In this document: piece after piece, positions 26,136 through 35,625 of the stretch
Layout of the letters: every line of letters starts with the position of its first letter
Position numbering within the stretch: the first letter of the stretch is position 1
Assembly: GCA_963762635.1 (NCBI GenBank)
Contig: CAVXLQ010000018.1
Location: forward strand, 248,001-312,000
Reading direction: 5' to 3'
Source of the DNA: Tenggerimyces sp963762635
Lineage (GTDB): Bacteria; Actinomycetota; Actinomycetes; Propionibacteriales; Actinopolymorphaceae
Length of the DNA: 64,000 nucleotides
The notes under the pieces: model-generated
Databases searched by the model: none
The model's input: only the letters and a program-made list of their open reading frames with translations
Told to the model about the DNA's origin: nothing
Made by a program: the position numbers and the translations under genes

Positions 26136-27290
26136 ATGTTCGTGCGCATTCTCACTGTTCTGCTTGCGATCTGCCTGCTCCCCGCCGCACCCGCGGCCGC
26201 CGCTCCGGACGTGTTCACTCACCCCGGCGTGCTCGTCAGCGCCTCACAGCTCGACTTCGTCCGGGGCAAGGTGAACGCGAATGCCCAACCCTGGAAGGCT
26301 GCCTGGGATCAGATGATGGCGAGCCGGTACGCCAACCTGAGCCGCGTACCCAAGCCCCGCGCCGTGGTCGAGTGCGGCCCGTACTCCAACCCGAACCTCG
26401 GCTGCACCGACGAACGCGAGGACGCCATCGCGGCGTACACGCTGGCGTTGGCGTGGTACGTGACCCGCGACAACCGTTATGCCAACAAGGCGATCGAGAT
26501 CATGGACGCCTGGTCGAACACGATCCGGGACCACACGAACTCGAACGCCCCGCTACAGACCGGTTGGGCCGGCTCGTCCTGGCCGCGAGCCGCCGAAATC
26601 ATCAAGCACGCCTACGGAAACTGGCCGAACTTCGGCCGCTTCGCCACCATGCTGCGCAACGTGTACCTGCCGAAGATCATCAACGGCAGCCACAGCAACG
26701 GCAACTGGGAACTCACGATGATGGAGGCCGCCGTCGGCATCGCCGTCCATCTGGACGACAAGGCGACCTACGACCGCGCGATCGCCAAGTTCAGAACGAG
26801 AGTCCCCGCGTTCGTCTACGTCGCCAGCGACGGAGCCCTACCCAGGACCGCGCCCGGCAGCGGGCTCGACACCCGCGACGAGATCATCGGGTACTGGCAC
26901 GGCCAGACCACGTTCGTCGACGGGCTCAGCCAGGAGACCTGCCGCGACTTCACCCATACGGGGTATGGCATCGCGGCGATCGCGAACACCGCCGAGACGA
27001 CGCGGATCCAACGGCAGGACCTCTATCCCGAGATCGGCGACCGGCTCCGGCACGCGCTCGGCTTCCACTCCAAGTACCAGCTCGGCACCGCCCCACCGTC
27101 CTGGCTCTGCCGCGGGAGCCTCCACCTGGGGCTCGGACCGGTCACCGAGGTCGGTTACAACGCGATGAGCTTCCGGCTCGGCAACGCGATGACCAACACC
27201 AAGACGCTCACCGAGCGCCAACGTCCCGCCGGCACCAACAACCTGTTCGTCGCCTGGGGAACGCTGACGCACGCGAGCAACCCGAACTGA
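26136..27290 (+). CDS. Secreted alginate-lyase-family protein
   Basis: The 384-residue protein has a Sec signal peptide (MFVRILTVLLAICLLPAAPA, cleavage near residue 25) and an alpha/alpha-barrel domain of the alginate-lyase type: FTHPGVLVSASQLDFVRGKV, YTLALAWYVTRDNRYANKAI, GWAGSSWPRAAEII, NGNWELTMMEAAVGIAV and GYWHGQTTFVDGL. Such proteins cleave uronic polysaccharides by beta-elimination; several are untested. The ATG at 26136 follows AGGAGG by seven bases. Nearby sugar genes suggest scavenging of plant or algal polymers. Confidence 0.87.
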   Translation: MFVRILTVLLAICLLPAAPAAAAPDVFTHPGVLVSASQLDFVRGKVNANAQPWKAAWDQMMASRYANLSRVPKPRAVVECGPYSNPNLGCTDEREDAIAAYTLALAWYVTRDNRYANKAIEIMDAWSNTIRDHTNSNAPLQTGWAGSSWPRAAEIIKHAYGNWPNFGRFATMLRNVYLPKIINGSHSNGNWELTMMEAAVGIAVHLDDKATYDRAIAKFRTRVPAFVYVASDGALPRTAPGSGLDTRDEIIGYWHGQTTFVDGLSQETCRDFTHTGYGIAAIANTAETTRIQRQDLYPEIGDRLRHALGFHSKYQLGTAPPSWLCRGSLHLGLGPVTEVGYNAMSFRLGNAMTNTKTLTERQRPAGTNNLFVAWGTLTHASNPN

Positions 27291-27344
27291 GCCTCGCAAG
27301 ATTGGATAAGACGGCGTGGTGGATGGGCGCCTAGGCTCGCCGAC

Positions 27345-27725
27345 ATGATTACGCGCATTCATTCGACGACCGTTCTCGTCAGCGATCAGGACAAGGCGCT
27401 CGAGTTCTATGTGGGCAAGCTGGGTTGGGAGAAGCGGGCCGACTCGCCCTTCGGAGAGGACGGGGCGAGCCGATGGTTGACGGTCGCGCCGAAGGGTGCC
27501 GAGACCGAGCTGGTGCTCGGCACCGCGGCGATGTACGAGGAGAAGCCGACCTCGGCGATCGTCTCCAGCGGCATCTCGTTCACGGTCGAGGACCTGGACG
27601 CCACCTACGCGACGCTGACCGAGCGCGGCGTGGCGTTCGAGAAGCCGCCGGAGACGATGCCGTGGGGCACGAAGTCCGCCTGGCTGCACGACCCGGACGG
27701 CAACACGTTCTTCCTGTCCGAGTAG
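27345..27725 (+). CDS. VOC family (glyoxalase-like) protein
   Basis: The 126-residue protein has two beta-alpha-beta-beta-beta modules: VLVSDQDKALEFYVGKLGWE at the N-terminus and AWLHDPDGNTFFLSE at the end. Relatives include fosfomycin-type resistance, glyoxalase and dioxygenase proteins. The metal ligands are not complete enough to name an activity. Convergent with xylB. Confidence 0.9.
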   Translation: MITRIHSTTVLVSDQDKALEFYVGKLGWEKRADSPFGEDGASRWLTVAPKGAETELVLGTAAMYEEKPTSAIVSSGISFTVEDLDATYATLTERGVAFEKPPETMPWGTKSAWLHDPDGNTFFLSE

Positions 27726-27726
27726 C

Positions 27727-29113
27727 TCAGCCGTAGAGCGACGACCGGGCCTCCGCGTACGCCGCGCGGATCCGCTCGCCGGCTTCCGCGTCGATGTCGT
27801 CGCGGACCATGGTCTCGCCGAGGTCCCAGTGCGGGGGCGCGGCGCCGTCGGCGTACGCCCAGGCGGCCTGGCGGGCGGCGCCCAGCGCGACGTACTGCGC
27901 CGGCGGCGGCACCGAGATCGGGACGCCGAACACGGTCGGAGCCACGGCCTGGACGACCGGCGAACGGGCCGCGCCGCCGATCAGCAGTACCCGGCGTACG
28001 GCGACGTCCTGCGCGCGCAACGCGTCCAGCCCCGCGGCCAGCCCGCTGAGCATGCCCTCGACGGCGGCGCGCGCCACGTTCTCCCGCGTCATCGCGCCGC
28101 GGCGCAGGTTGTGCAGGGAGCCGGCGGCGGTCGGCAGGTTGGGCGTCCGTTCGCCGTCGAGGTACGGCAGCAGCACCAGACCGCCGGCCCCGGGCGCGGC
28201 GGCGAGCGCGAGGTGGTTGAACTCCGCGAGCGAGACGCCGAGCAGCTCCGCCGTCGCCGAGATCACGCGGGCGGCGTTCAGCGTGCAGACCAGCGGCAGG
28301 TAGCGGCCGGTCGCGTCGGCGAAGCCCGCGACGAAGCCCGACTCGTCCGCGGTCGGCTTGTCGTGCACCGCGAAGACGGTTCCGCTCGTACCCAGCGAGA
28401 CCACGACGTCGCCGGGCTCCAGGCCGAGGCCGAGCGCGGCGCCCATGTTGTCGCCGGTACCGGCCGAGACCGCCACGCCAGCGGCGGTGCTCGCCGGCCA
28501 GTTCGGCCGGCCCCAGCACGCGCGGCAGCTGGGGGACACGGCCGAACGCGAGCTCGAGCAGGTCGGTGCGGTACTCCCCCGTCGCCGGCGACCAGTACGA
28601 CGTGCCGGACGCGTCGCCGCGGTCCGTCACCGGCTCGGCCTGACCGGTCAACCGCCAGGTCAGGTAGTCGTGCGGGAGCATCACGGTCGCGACTCGCGCG
28701 GCGTTCTCCGGCTCGTGCTCGGCCAGCCAGGCGAGCTTGGTGACCGTCATCGCCGCGAGCGGAACGGACCCGGTCGCCTCGACCCACGCCTTCGGGCCGC
28801 CGAGCTCCTGGACGAGCCGGGCGGCGGCGTCGGCCGAACGGGTGTCGTTCCAGAGCAGGGCGGGACGTACGACCTCGTTCTGGTCGTCTAGCACGACCAT
28901 GCCGTGCTGCTGGCCGCCGACGCCGATCGCGACCACGTCGCCGAGCAGCCCGTCGCCGGCCTGCTGGAGCGCGTCCCACCACGCCTCGGGCGGGCACTCG
29001 GTCCCGTCCGGGTGCGCCGCCGTCTGCTCCGCGAGCACGTCGCCGGAGTCGGCGTCGCAGATCACGACCTTCGTGGACTGGGTGGAGGAGTCGACTCCCG
29101 CGACCTTCGGCAT
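27727..29113 (-). pseudogene. xylB: Xylulokinase, one frameshift
   Basis: The N-terminal half reads in one frame (MPKVAGVDSSTQSTKVVICD, GVGGQQHGMVVLDD, LLWNDTRSADAA) to LPRVLGPAELAG near 28500. It then continues in another frame as STAAGVAVSAGTGDNMGAAL, with VVSLGTSGTVFAV and VLLIGGAARSPVVQAVAP. Both halves match FGGY sugar kinases, and together they make about 460 residues, the normal length. One base near 28491-28500 in a GGCCGGCGAG run accounts for the change. Xylulokinase phosphorylates D-xylulose made by xylA. A sequencing indel is as likely as a true mutation. Confidence 0.85.
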
Positions 29114-29136
29114 GCCCCGATCCTAGGGCTGATGTC

Positions 29137-29460
29137 TCAGTCCCCGATGATGCAGAACAGGTTGCCCTCGGTGTCCGCGAGCACGACGAAGTCGGCGCCT
29201 TCTGGGTAGACCCAGTCAGGCTTGGTCGCGCCGAGCGCGAGCAGCCGTTCGACCTCGGCCTGCGCCTGGCCGGGCTCCGCCCACAGGTCGAGGTGGCTGC
29301 GGTCGTTGTCGTCCACATGCACCCGCGTGCCCTTGCCGGCCGGGTCGTAGAGGAAGTCCTGGTTGTCCTCGTCGTGCTCGTACCCGAGCGCCTTGGCCCA
29401 GAACTCCGCGCCGCGATTCAGATCGGCCACCTTGACGACGATCGCTCCGATTTTCAGCAT
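29137..29460 (-). CDS. VOC family (glyoxalase-like) protein
   Basis: The 107-residue protein has IGAIVVKVADLNRGAEFWAK and the C-terminal ADFVVLADTEGNLFCIIGD. A small VOC fold with unknown substrate. It lies seven bases after the NIPSNAP gene and 23 before xylB, so the run dnaG, NIPSNAP, VOC, xylB is probably one transcript. Confidence 0.88.
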   Translation of the reverse strand: MLKIGAIVVKVADLNRGAEFWAKALGYEHDEDNQDFLYDPAGKGTRVHVDDNDRSHLDLWAEPGQAQAEVERLLALGATKPDWVYPEGADFVVLADTEGNLFCIIGD

Positions 29461-29467
29461 CGCCGCA

Positions 29468-29782
29468 TCATCGCAGGAAAGGGTCCTCCAGCACGACCGT
29501 GTGATAGCTCTCGATCCGCGACTCGATCTCCTCCGACGGACCCTTCAGCCAGACGTCGCTCCCGTAGAACTCCGCCTTCTGGCGGGTGCGTTCCTCGGGC
29601 GTGGTGAACCGGCGGATCAGGTACGCGGACTCGTACCCGTCGTCCTCGGCGACCGAACGGCCCGATGCCACCACCTCGATGCCGACGTCCTGCAGCAGTG
29701 GCAGTGCCACCTCCTGCATGAGCCGCACGAACTCCTCGCCGGTCCCGGGCTTCAGCCGGTACGTGCGGATCTCGACGATCAC
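29468..29782 (-). CDS. NIPSNAP family protein
   Basis: The 104-residue ferredoxin-like protein starts VIVEIRTYRLKPGTGEEFVR, typical of NIPSNAP. GTG 29782 overlaps the dnaG stop (GTGA), so it is translationally coupled to the primase. Bacterial NIPSNAP proteins have no firm function. Confidence 0.88.
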   Translation of the reverse strand: MIVEIRTYRLKPGTGEEFVRLMQEVALPLLQDVGIEVVASGRSVAEDDGYESAYLIRRFTTPEERTRQKAEFYGSDVWLKGPSEEIESRIESYHTVVLEDPFLR

Positions 29783-31695
29783 GCCAAACCGCCCGCGGCG
29801 CGGGCGCGGAGGTCCTGGCGGAGCTTCTCCAGGCCGACGAGCTCGCCGAACATCCGGTTGTACGTCTCCGTCTGCTCGACCGGGTTCATCCGCTGCAGCC
29901 GGGACTTCAGGTCGTTGATCTTCCGCCCGATCGACAGCTCCTGCACGCGGGCGACGAGCGCGCCGGCGTACTTCGGCTCGGGCTCGCCCACGGCGCGTAC
30001 CGGCTCGACCGCGAGCGCGGAGACCAGCGAACCGACGGCGCTGTCGGCCGCCTTGTCCTGCACCGTCGAGACCCACGCGTCGCTGCCGACCGCGGTGCCT
30101 GCTCCCCCGGCCGCGCCGATCGCCTGCTTGATCGCGACGTACGCCGGGTGGGTGAAGTCGGTGTCCTCGAGGACGTCGAACTCCGGCCCTACGGCGGTCG
30201 GCATCTGGATCGCGCACTTGAGCAGCTCGCGCTCGGAGGAGATGCGCGGGTCGTTCGGGTGCGGCATCGGGATCGTCACCACGGCCGCGGGGGCTTCGGC
30301 CGCCGCCACGGGCCGCTGCCCTTGGCGGCCGCGACCCTGGCCCTGTTGGCCCTGGCGGCGCGGGTCGGCGGCGCGGCCGACCTCGGTGCGGACCTCCTCG
30401 AGGTCCATCCCGAGCATCCCGGCCAGCTCGCGGCTGAACGCGCCCACCTTCGCCTTGTCGCGGATCGAGGCGACCAGCGGCGCGGCGGCCCGGAGCGCGT
30501 CGACGCGGCCGTCGGCCCGGTCGAGGTCGAAGCGGCGGAGGACGTTCGTCAACACGAACCGGTACAGCGGCACCCGCCGCGCGACCAGGTCACGGACCGC
30601 GGCGTCGCCCTTCGCCAGGCGCAGGTCGCAGGGGTCGAGGCCGTCGGGCTCGACGGCGACGTACGTCTGGGCGACGAACTGCTGATCGCCCTCGAACGCC
30701 CGCAGCGCCGCACGTTGGCCGGCCTCGTCGCCGTCGAAAGTGAAGATGACCTCGCCGCGGAACTCGTCGTGGTCGAGCATCAGCCGGCGCATCACCCGGG
30801 CGTGGTCCTCGCCGAACGCGGTGCCACACGTCGCGACGGCGGTGGGCACGCCGGCGAGGTGGCAGGCCATCACGTCGGTGTAGCCCTCGACGACGACGGC
30901 CTGCGCGCGCTTGGCGATCTCGCGGCGGGCGAGGTCGACGCCGTACAGCAGCTGGCTCTTGTGGTAGATCGCGGTCTCGGGCGTGTTGAGGTACTTCGCC
31001 TCGATCCGGTCGTCGTCGAACAGCCGCCGCGCGCCGAAGCCCACGACGTCGCCGGACAGCTCGCGGATCGGCCAGAGCAGCCGGCCGCGGAACCGGTCGT
31101 ACGCACCGCGCGCGCTGGTCGCGACGAGGCCGGACGCCTGCAGCTCCTCGTCGTTGAAGCCCTTGCCGCGGAGGTGGTCGAGCAGGCTCGAGTTGCCGCG
31201 CGGAGCGAAGCCGACGCCGAACTGCTCGGCCGCCGCCTTGTCGAAGCCGCGGCTGTCCAGGAAGTCCCGCCCGGCAGCGGCGTCGCCCGGCAGCAGGAGC
31301 TGCGCCTGGTAGTACTCGGCGGCGATCCGGTGCGCCTCGACCAGCCTCGCCCGCGAGTTGTGGTCGCGCCGCTCAGGCCGCGCGCCGCCGTCCTCGTACC
31401 GCAGCTGGACGCCGGCCTTCATCGCCAGCCGTTCGACCGCCTCGGCGAACCCGATGCCCTCGATCTTCTGCAGGAACGAGATGACGTCGCCGCCCTCGCT
31501 GCAGCCGAAGCAGTGCCAGAACCCGACGTGCGGACGGACGTTGAACGACGGCGACTTCTCGTCGTGGAACGGGCACAGCCCCTTCATCGAGCCGACGCCG
31601 GCCTGCTTGAGCGTGACGTACTGCGAGACGACCTCGTCGATCCGGGAGCGCTCGCGAACGAGAGCGATGTCCTCGTCCCGGATCCGACCTGCCAT
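29779..31695 (-). CDS. dnaG: DNA primase
   Basis: The 638-residue primase makes RNA primers for replication. The N-terminal zinc finger is CPFH to CFGC (LCPFHDEKSPSF, FWHCFGCSEGG); the RNA polymerase/TOPRIM core has VVVEGYTDVMACHLAG and FTFDGDEAGQRAA. The C-terminal helicase-interaction domain follows a Gln/Arg-rich linker (QGQQGQGRGRQGQ). The ATG at 31695 gives MAGRIRDEDIALVRER, the standard start. Unusually, dgt is not directly upstream but about 7 kb away. Confidence 0.97.
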   Translation of the reverse strand: MAGRIRDEDIALVRERSRIDEVVSQYVTLKQAGVGSMKGLCPFHDEKSPSFNVRPHVGFWHCFGCSEGGDVISFLQKIEGIGFAEAVERLAMKAGVQLRYEDGGARPERRDHNSRARLVEAHRIAAEYYQAQLLLPGDAAAGRDFLDSRGFDKAAAEQFGVGFAPRGNSSLLDHLRGKGFNDEELQASGLVATSARGAYDRFRGRLLWPIRELSGDVVGFGARRLFDDDRIEAKYLNTPETAIYHKSQLLYGVDLARREIAKRAQAVVVEGYTDVMACHLAGVPTAVATCGTAFGEDHARVMRRLMLDHDEFRGEVIFTFDGDEAGQRAALRAFEGDQQFVAQTYVAVEPDGLDPCDLRLAKGDAAVRDLVARRVPLYRFVLTNVLRRFDLDRADGRVDALRAAAPLVASIRDKAKVGAFSRELAGMLGMDLEEVRTEVGRAADPRRQGQQGQGRGRQGQRPVAAAEAPAAVVTIPMPHPNDPRISSERELLKCAIQMPTAVGPEFDVLEDTDFTHPAYVAIKQAIGAAGGAGTAVGSDAWVSTVQDKAADSAVGSLVSALAVEPVRAVGEPEPKYAGALVARVQELSIGRKINDLKSRLQRMNPVEQTETYNRMFGELVGLEKLRQDLRARAAGGLA

Positions 31696-32057
31696 GCAGC
31701 GGAGTCTACGACCGCACCCCACCCGACTCACCGGCAGCGCTCGGACCTGTGGACGAAGGTAGGTCGAGCGGCGGCCGCTGACCGCTTCGAACCACGGCGC
31801 CCTCCTGTGGAAGAGCCGATGCGTTCCTGGGGGACCGGCTTGGGTGGGGGCCCCTAGTCCCACAGGGTCGGACCAGGTTGCCCCCGACCCGGTCGGGACC
31901 TCCGCAGACCGACGCCTCAAGGGTCGAGCCCCGCCCATGCCCGGGGAGTCGTTGTTCTCGCGACTCGGGCCTGGCCCTCTCACCCGACACGGCACTGGCC
32001 GCTACCTCGCACCACGTGCCACTCCGGCGCAGTCCATCCCACCCGCGCACACCGCCA

Positions 32058-32144
32058 CGTTTCGAATCAGGGACGCCCCCTATCGAATAGGCCGGTCTGT
32101 CAGCTGGGTGCCGTGAACTCCCGGGCGCCCCCTCATTCGAAACG
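32058..32144. repeat. Inverted repeat CGTTTCGAAT / ATTCGAAACG
   Basis: Two perfect 10-base arms are separated by 67 bases. Inside, each arm is next to a similar GACGCCCCC or GGCGCCCCC block, so the region also contains an imperfect direct repeat. It may be a pair of regulator sites or a large cruciform. Confidence 0.6.
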
Positions 32145-32189
32145 GCGGATACACGCGAGGGTGAGCCGGACTGCTTGCCTCCAAGGAAG

Positions 32190-32214
32190 AAGGCCCGGAC
32201 AGAGCCCGGGCCTT
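32190..32214 (-). terminator. Terminator of the secreted peptidase gene
   Basis: AAGGCCCGG/CCGGGCCTT is a perfect 9-bp stem with a 7-base loop, 18 bases past the stop codon. The minus-strand sequence after it is CTTCCTTGG, a weak T-tract. Confidence 0.8.
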
Positions 32215-32232
32215 CCTGCTTGATCGAAGCCG

Positions 32233-33765
32233 TCAGCGGACGAAGCCGCGCGCCAGGTGGCGCAGGGCTTCCTGTCGCTTGGTCTCGTCCTGGCTGGACA
32301 GTGAGCCGAACAGGCCGCCGTCCTTCTCGCAGTGCAGGCCTGGCCTTGGGCGCTTGCCGGTCACCAGGTACGTCGTCACGGTGTTGTTGCCGCAGGCGTT
32401 CTCGCCGAACAGGAACACTCCGTGGCCGCCCTGGTCGACGGTGACCAGCCGAGCCTTCGCGCCGAGTGCACGCTTCATCTCGAGTGTCCCGACTAGCGGC
32501 GTCGCCGGGTCGCGGAGGTTCTCGACCAGCAGGATCCGGTCGCCCGCCTTGCTGTTCACGCGCACCGGCGGTTCGTAGCGCTCGACCGGCCAGAACGCGC
32601 AGGCCCAGATGTTCGACGCCGCCGGGCCGAAGGCCGGATGCAGCTTGCGCGAGCGCTCCACGACGCGCTGGTACGTCGACACCGACTCCGGCCAGTCGCT
32701 GTCGTTGCAGACCACGGCGAGCTGGCTGGACACGTAGTTCTCCAGCGGGTCCACCGCGGCGGCGACCGACGCGGCGGCCGCGGCCGAAGGCGCGCGGAGG
32801 AGTTGCTGCCACGCCTGCGCCATCGTCGGGAAGCTCGCGTCGGAGTAGAGCCAGCTGAACGAGGCCGCCCGGAACAAGGCCCCGTCCACGCCCTCGATCG
32901 GCGCCTCGTCCAGACGCGCAGCGAGCGAGAAGTACGTCCGGCGCACCTGCCCCGGCGTCGCGCCGAGCTCGTACGTCGCGTTCCGCGCCGCGGCCCACTT
33001 CGCGAAGTCCGGGAACCGGAGGTCGAACCCGGTGGCGAACCACTGCGACCCCTGGTAGTCCAACCCACGAGGCCCGGTCACCGAGTCCAGCACCACCCGA
33101 TCCACCCGCGACGGGAACATCGACGCATACGAAGCGCCCAGGTAGGAGCCGTAAGACACCCCGAAGTACGAGATCTTCGGCTCGCCCAAGGCCACGCGGA
33201 TCCGGTCCATGTCCCGCGCGGTGTTGGAGGTGTTGACGAAAGGCAGCAGCGCACCAGTCGACGAGCCAGCACACTGCGCCGGCAACGGCTTCAGAGCCTC
33301 CGCGCGAGCGGCCACGTCGGCAGAGTTCCGCGCGTAGGGCGGCACGTTCCCCTGGAGCTCCGCCGGCGGGATGTCGCAGGTGACCGGCGTGCTCTCCCCA
33401 GTACCCCGCGGGTCGAAGCCGATCAGGTCGTAGGTGTCCATCACGCTGACCGGCAGCCCGAGGCTGACCAGGTCCAGCGGCATCGTCTGCCCCGGCCCGC
33501 CCGGCCCACCCGGGTTGACCAGCAGGACACCGCGCCGCTTCGCCGGGTTGGTCGAGCGCAGCCGCGACACCGCGACCTCGATCGTCTTCCCGGTCGGCTC
33601 GCGGTAGTCCAACGGCACCGGGATCCGCGCGCACTCCTGGCCGTACGAGCCACCCGGCTCCGGACACGGCTTCCAGGCGACGGAAGAAGAAGCCACAGCC
33701 GGCAGAGCCGGCAGCAACCCCATCACCAAAGCTCCAAGTGCCACCGCAACCACACGTCTGCGCAT
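32233..33765 (-). CDS. Secreted alpha/beta hydrolase, tripeptidyl-aminopeptidase-like
   Basis: The 510-residue protein has a signal peptide (MRRRVVAVALGALVMGLLPA) and a prolyl/tripeptidyl aminopeptidase fold: oxyanion loop LLVNPGGPGGPGQ, DLIGFDPRGTGES, nucleophile GVSYGSYLG, acid region NLRDPATPLVGTLEM and catalytic His in VDQGGHGVF. The family removes tripeptides from secreted proteins or hydrolyses esters. The C-terminal TAP-like domain carries paired Cys (ENACGNN, GLHCEKDGG). Divergent from a two-component system. Confidence 0.92.
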   Translation of the reverse strand: MRRRVVAVALGALVMGLLPALPAVASSSVAWKPCPEPGGSYGQECARIPVPLDYREPTGKTIEVAVSRLRSTNPAKRRGVLLVNPGGPGGPGQTMPLDLVSLGLPVSVMDTYDLIGFDPRGTGESTPVTCDIPPAELQGNVPPYARNSADVAARAEALKPLPAQCAGSSTGALLPFVNTSNTARDMDRIRVALGEPKISYFGVSYGSYLGASYASMFPSRVDRVVLDSVTGPRGLDYQGSQWFATGFDLRFPDFAKWAAARNATYELGATPGQVRRTYFSLAARLDEAPIEGVDGALFRAASFSWLYSDASFPTMAQAWQQLLRAPSAAAAASVAAAVDPLENYVSSQLAVVCNDSDWPESVSTYQRVVERSRKLHPAFGPAASNIWACAFWPVERYEPPVRVNSKAGDRILLVENLRDPATPLVGTLEMKRALGAKARLVTVDQGGHGVFLFGENACGNNTVTTYLVTGKRPRPGLHCEKDGGLFGSLSSQDETKRQEALRHLARGFVR

Positions 33766-33929
33766 TCCAGGTCCTCCCGTAGCCCTCACCCTGACCTCGA
33801 TCACGCTAGGGCCGGGCACCGTCCGACCGGCTCGACCGCGCGGACGAACGCGGACTCCTCCTTTGGTACCTGTCGGTTCCTACCTATCGTCAGGGGCGAG
33901 CCGGCACCCGGCCGTCGTACTGTCTCCCG

Positions 33930-35612
33930 GTGACGTCGATGCGACGAGAGCTCGCGGGCGGGCGACGGCTGCTGCCGCGCTGGCCGGCGGTCACGCGCGC
34001 GGAGGTCGTCGGCGACCTGCCGATCGCCGCCGTCGTCGTCATCTGCTCGGCGACCGAGGCGTACGTCAGCAACAGCACCCAGCGGGCCGCCCAGGTGCCG
34101 TTGCCGGTGGCGGTCGCGATCGGGGCGGTCCTCGCTCTCGGCGTCGTCGTTCTCCGCCGCCGCGCGCCGATCCTCGCGCTCGCTCTGCCCACGTTGATCG
34201 GCACCTGGTTCGGCGTGGGCTACGTCCTCAGCCTGCTCGCCGGGTACCACGTCGGGTACCGCGTGCAGAAGGCGTGGAAGGTCGTCCTCGCGACGCTCCT
34301 GGTCGGCATGCTGCCCACCGTTCTCGAATGGCTGTTGGTCATCCGGCATCTGGGGCCGGAGTACAACCTCGGCATGATCATGGTCTTCACCGTGATCTTC
34401 GCGGCCGTGCCGGCGATGATCGGGCGGTACGCGCGCCAACGCGTCGCGCTGAACGAGGCCGGCTGGGAGCAGGCGAGGCGGCTGGAACGCGAACACGAGA
34501 TGGTCGTCGAGCAGACCAAGCTGCGCGAACGTTCGCGCATCGCGCAGGACATGCACGACTCGCTCGGCCACGAGCTCAGCCTGATCGCCTTGCAGGCAGG
34601 CGCATTGGAGCTCGACCCCGAACTGCCCGACCGGCAGCACGAAACCGCGAAGCTGCTCCGTACGACCACCGCCGACGCCGTCAACCGGCTGCACGAGATC
34701 GTCGGCGTCCTCAGAGACACCACCGACCCCGCGCCGACCGGGCCTGCCGCGGAAGGCGTTTCGGCGCTCGTCGACCGGGCCGCGGCGTCCGGCGTCGCGG
34801 TGACGTACGAGGACTCCGGCGGCGACCGCGCGCTGTCGCCGATGACGGATCGCGCGATCTACCGCGTCGTCCAAGAGTCGTTGACGAACGCCACCAAGCA
34901 CGCGCCCGGCACGGACGTCACCGTACGGCTGCACTACAACGCCGACGACGTCGTCGTCGAGGTCGACAACGAAGCTCCGGCGGCGAAACGCCCACGTACA
35001 CAGGAGAACGGAAGCGGCGGCCGCGGCCTCATCGGGCTCGCCGAACGCGTCCGCCTCGCCGGCGGTCGGCTGACCGTGGGGCCAAGAGACGACGGCGGGT
35101 TCAGTGTCAAGGCAAGGTTGCCGCGCCGGGTCGGTAGCGCGATCGCCGCGGACGAGCCTGCCCGGTTGGGCAATCTGCCTCGGCTCGAGCCGTCGGCGGA
35201 GGAGATCGCCCGGTTCGCCGACTACCCGTCGGCCGTCGCCAGGCTGCGGCGCAGCTTCTGGTTCAAGCTGGTCGCACCGATCATCGGCCTCGCGGTGTTC
35301 GCCGTCGGCTACCTGTTCGCCATGGCCCTGCAGATGGCGACCGTGCACCCGGATCGGTTCGAAGACCTGCGAGACGGCCAGTCCCAGCAGTCGGCGCAGG
35401 ACGCGTTGCCGCCAGGCAACCCGAACGCACCGGCCGACTTCGGGGCGGTCGAGGCCGAGCCCAAGGGCCAGGAGTGCCGCTACTACAGCCCGCGCAACGG
35501 TCCGTGGTGGGACTTCTCCCGGTACGTGCAAGCCCAGCTCTACCGGGTCTGCTACGCCGACGGGAAGCTCGCCTCGCACGTGGTCCTGCGCCAGATCAAG
35601 GCGTCCGAGTGA
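33930..35612 (+). CDS. Histidine kinase (NarL/DesK type) with an extra C-terminal membrane segment
   Basis: The 560-residue kinase has four to five N-terminal helices (about residues 25-170), a HisKA_3 dimerisation domain with the phospho-acceptor in SRIAQDMHDSLGHELSLIAL (His near 209) and a HATPase domain ending in GRGLIGLAERVRLAGG. Unusually, about 165 more residues follow: a linker, a further transmembrane helix (APIIGLAVFAVGYLFAMALQ, about 450-475) and an extracytoplasmic tail with a Cys and WWDFSRY. The start is GTG 33930 or ATG 33939. The gene precedes its response regulator by 13 bases. Confidence 0.9.
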   Translation: MTSMRRELAGGRRLLPRWPAVTRAEVVGDLPIAAVVVICSATEAYVSNSTQRAAQVPLPVAVAIGAVLALGVVVLRRRAPILALALPTLIGTWFGVGYVLSLLAGYHVGYRVQKAWKVVLATLLVGMLPTVLEWLLVIRHLGPEYNLGMIMVFTVIFAAVPAMIGRYARQRVALNEAGWEQARRLEREHEMVVEQTKLRERSRIAQDMHDSLGHELSLIALQAGALELDPELPDRQHETAKLLRTTTADAVNRLHEIVGVLRDTTDPAPTGPAAEGVSALVDRAAASGVAVTYEDSGGDRALSPMTDRAIYRVVQESLTNATKHAPGTDVTVRLHYNADDVVVEVDNEAPAAKRPRTQENGSGGRGLIGLAERVRLAGGRLTVGPRDDGGFSVKARLPRRVGSAIAADEPARLGNLPRLEPSAEEIARFADYPSAVARLRRSFWFKLVAPIIGLAVFAVGYLFAMALQMATVHPDRFEDLRDGQSQQSAQDALPPGNPNAPADFGAVEAEPKGQECRYYSPRNGPWWDFSRYVQAQLYRVCYADGKLASHVVLRQIKASE

Positions 35613-35625
35613 GAGTGTGGAGAAC

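Larger units (their letters stand above)
31696..32232. other. Intergenic region upstream of dnaG
   Basis: About 540 bases with no supportable gene. It must hold the dnaG promoter. It contains an inverted repeat (32058-32067 and 32135-32144) and the terminator of the peptidase gene at 32190-32214. Confidence 0.6.

Noticed and set aside
31844..32116. Open frames in the region upstream of dnaG
   Set aside because: Pro/Arg-rich with no ribosome site or recognisable protein; treated as intergenic with repeats and a terminator.
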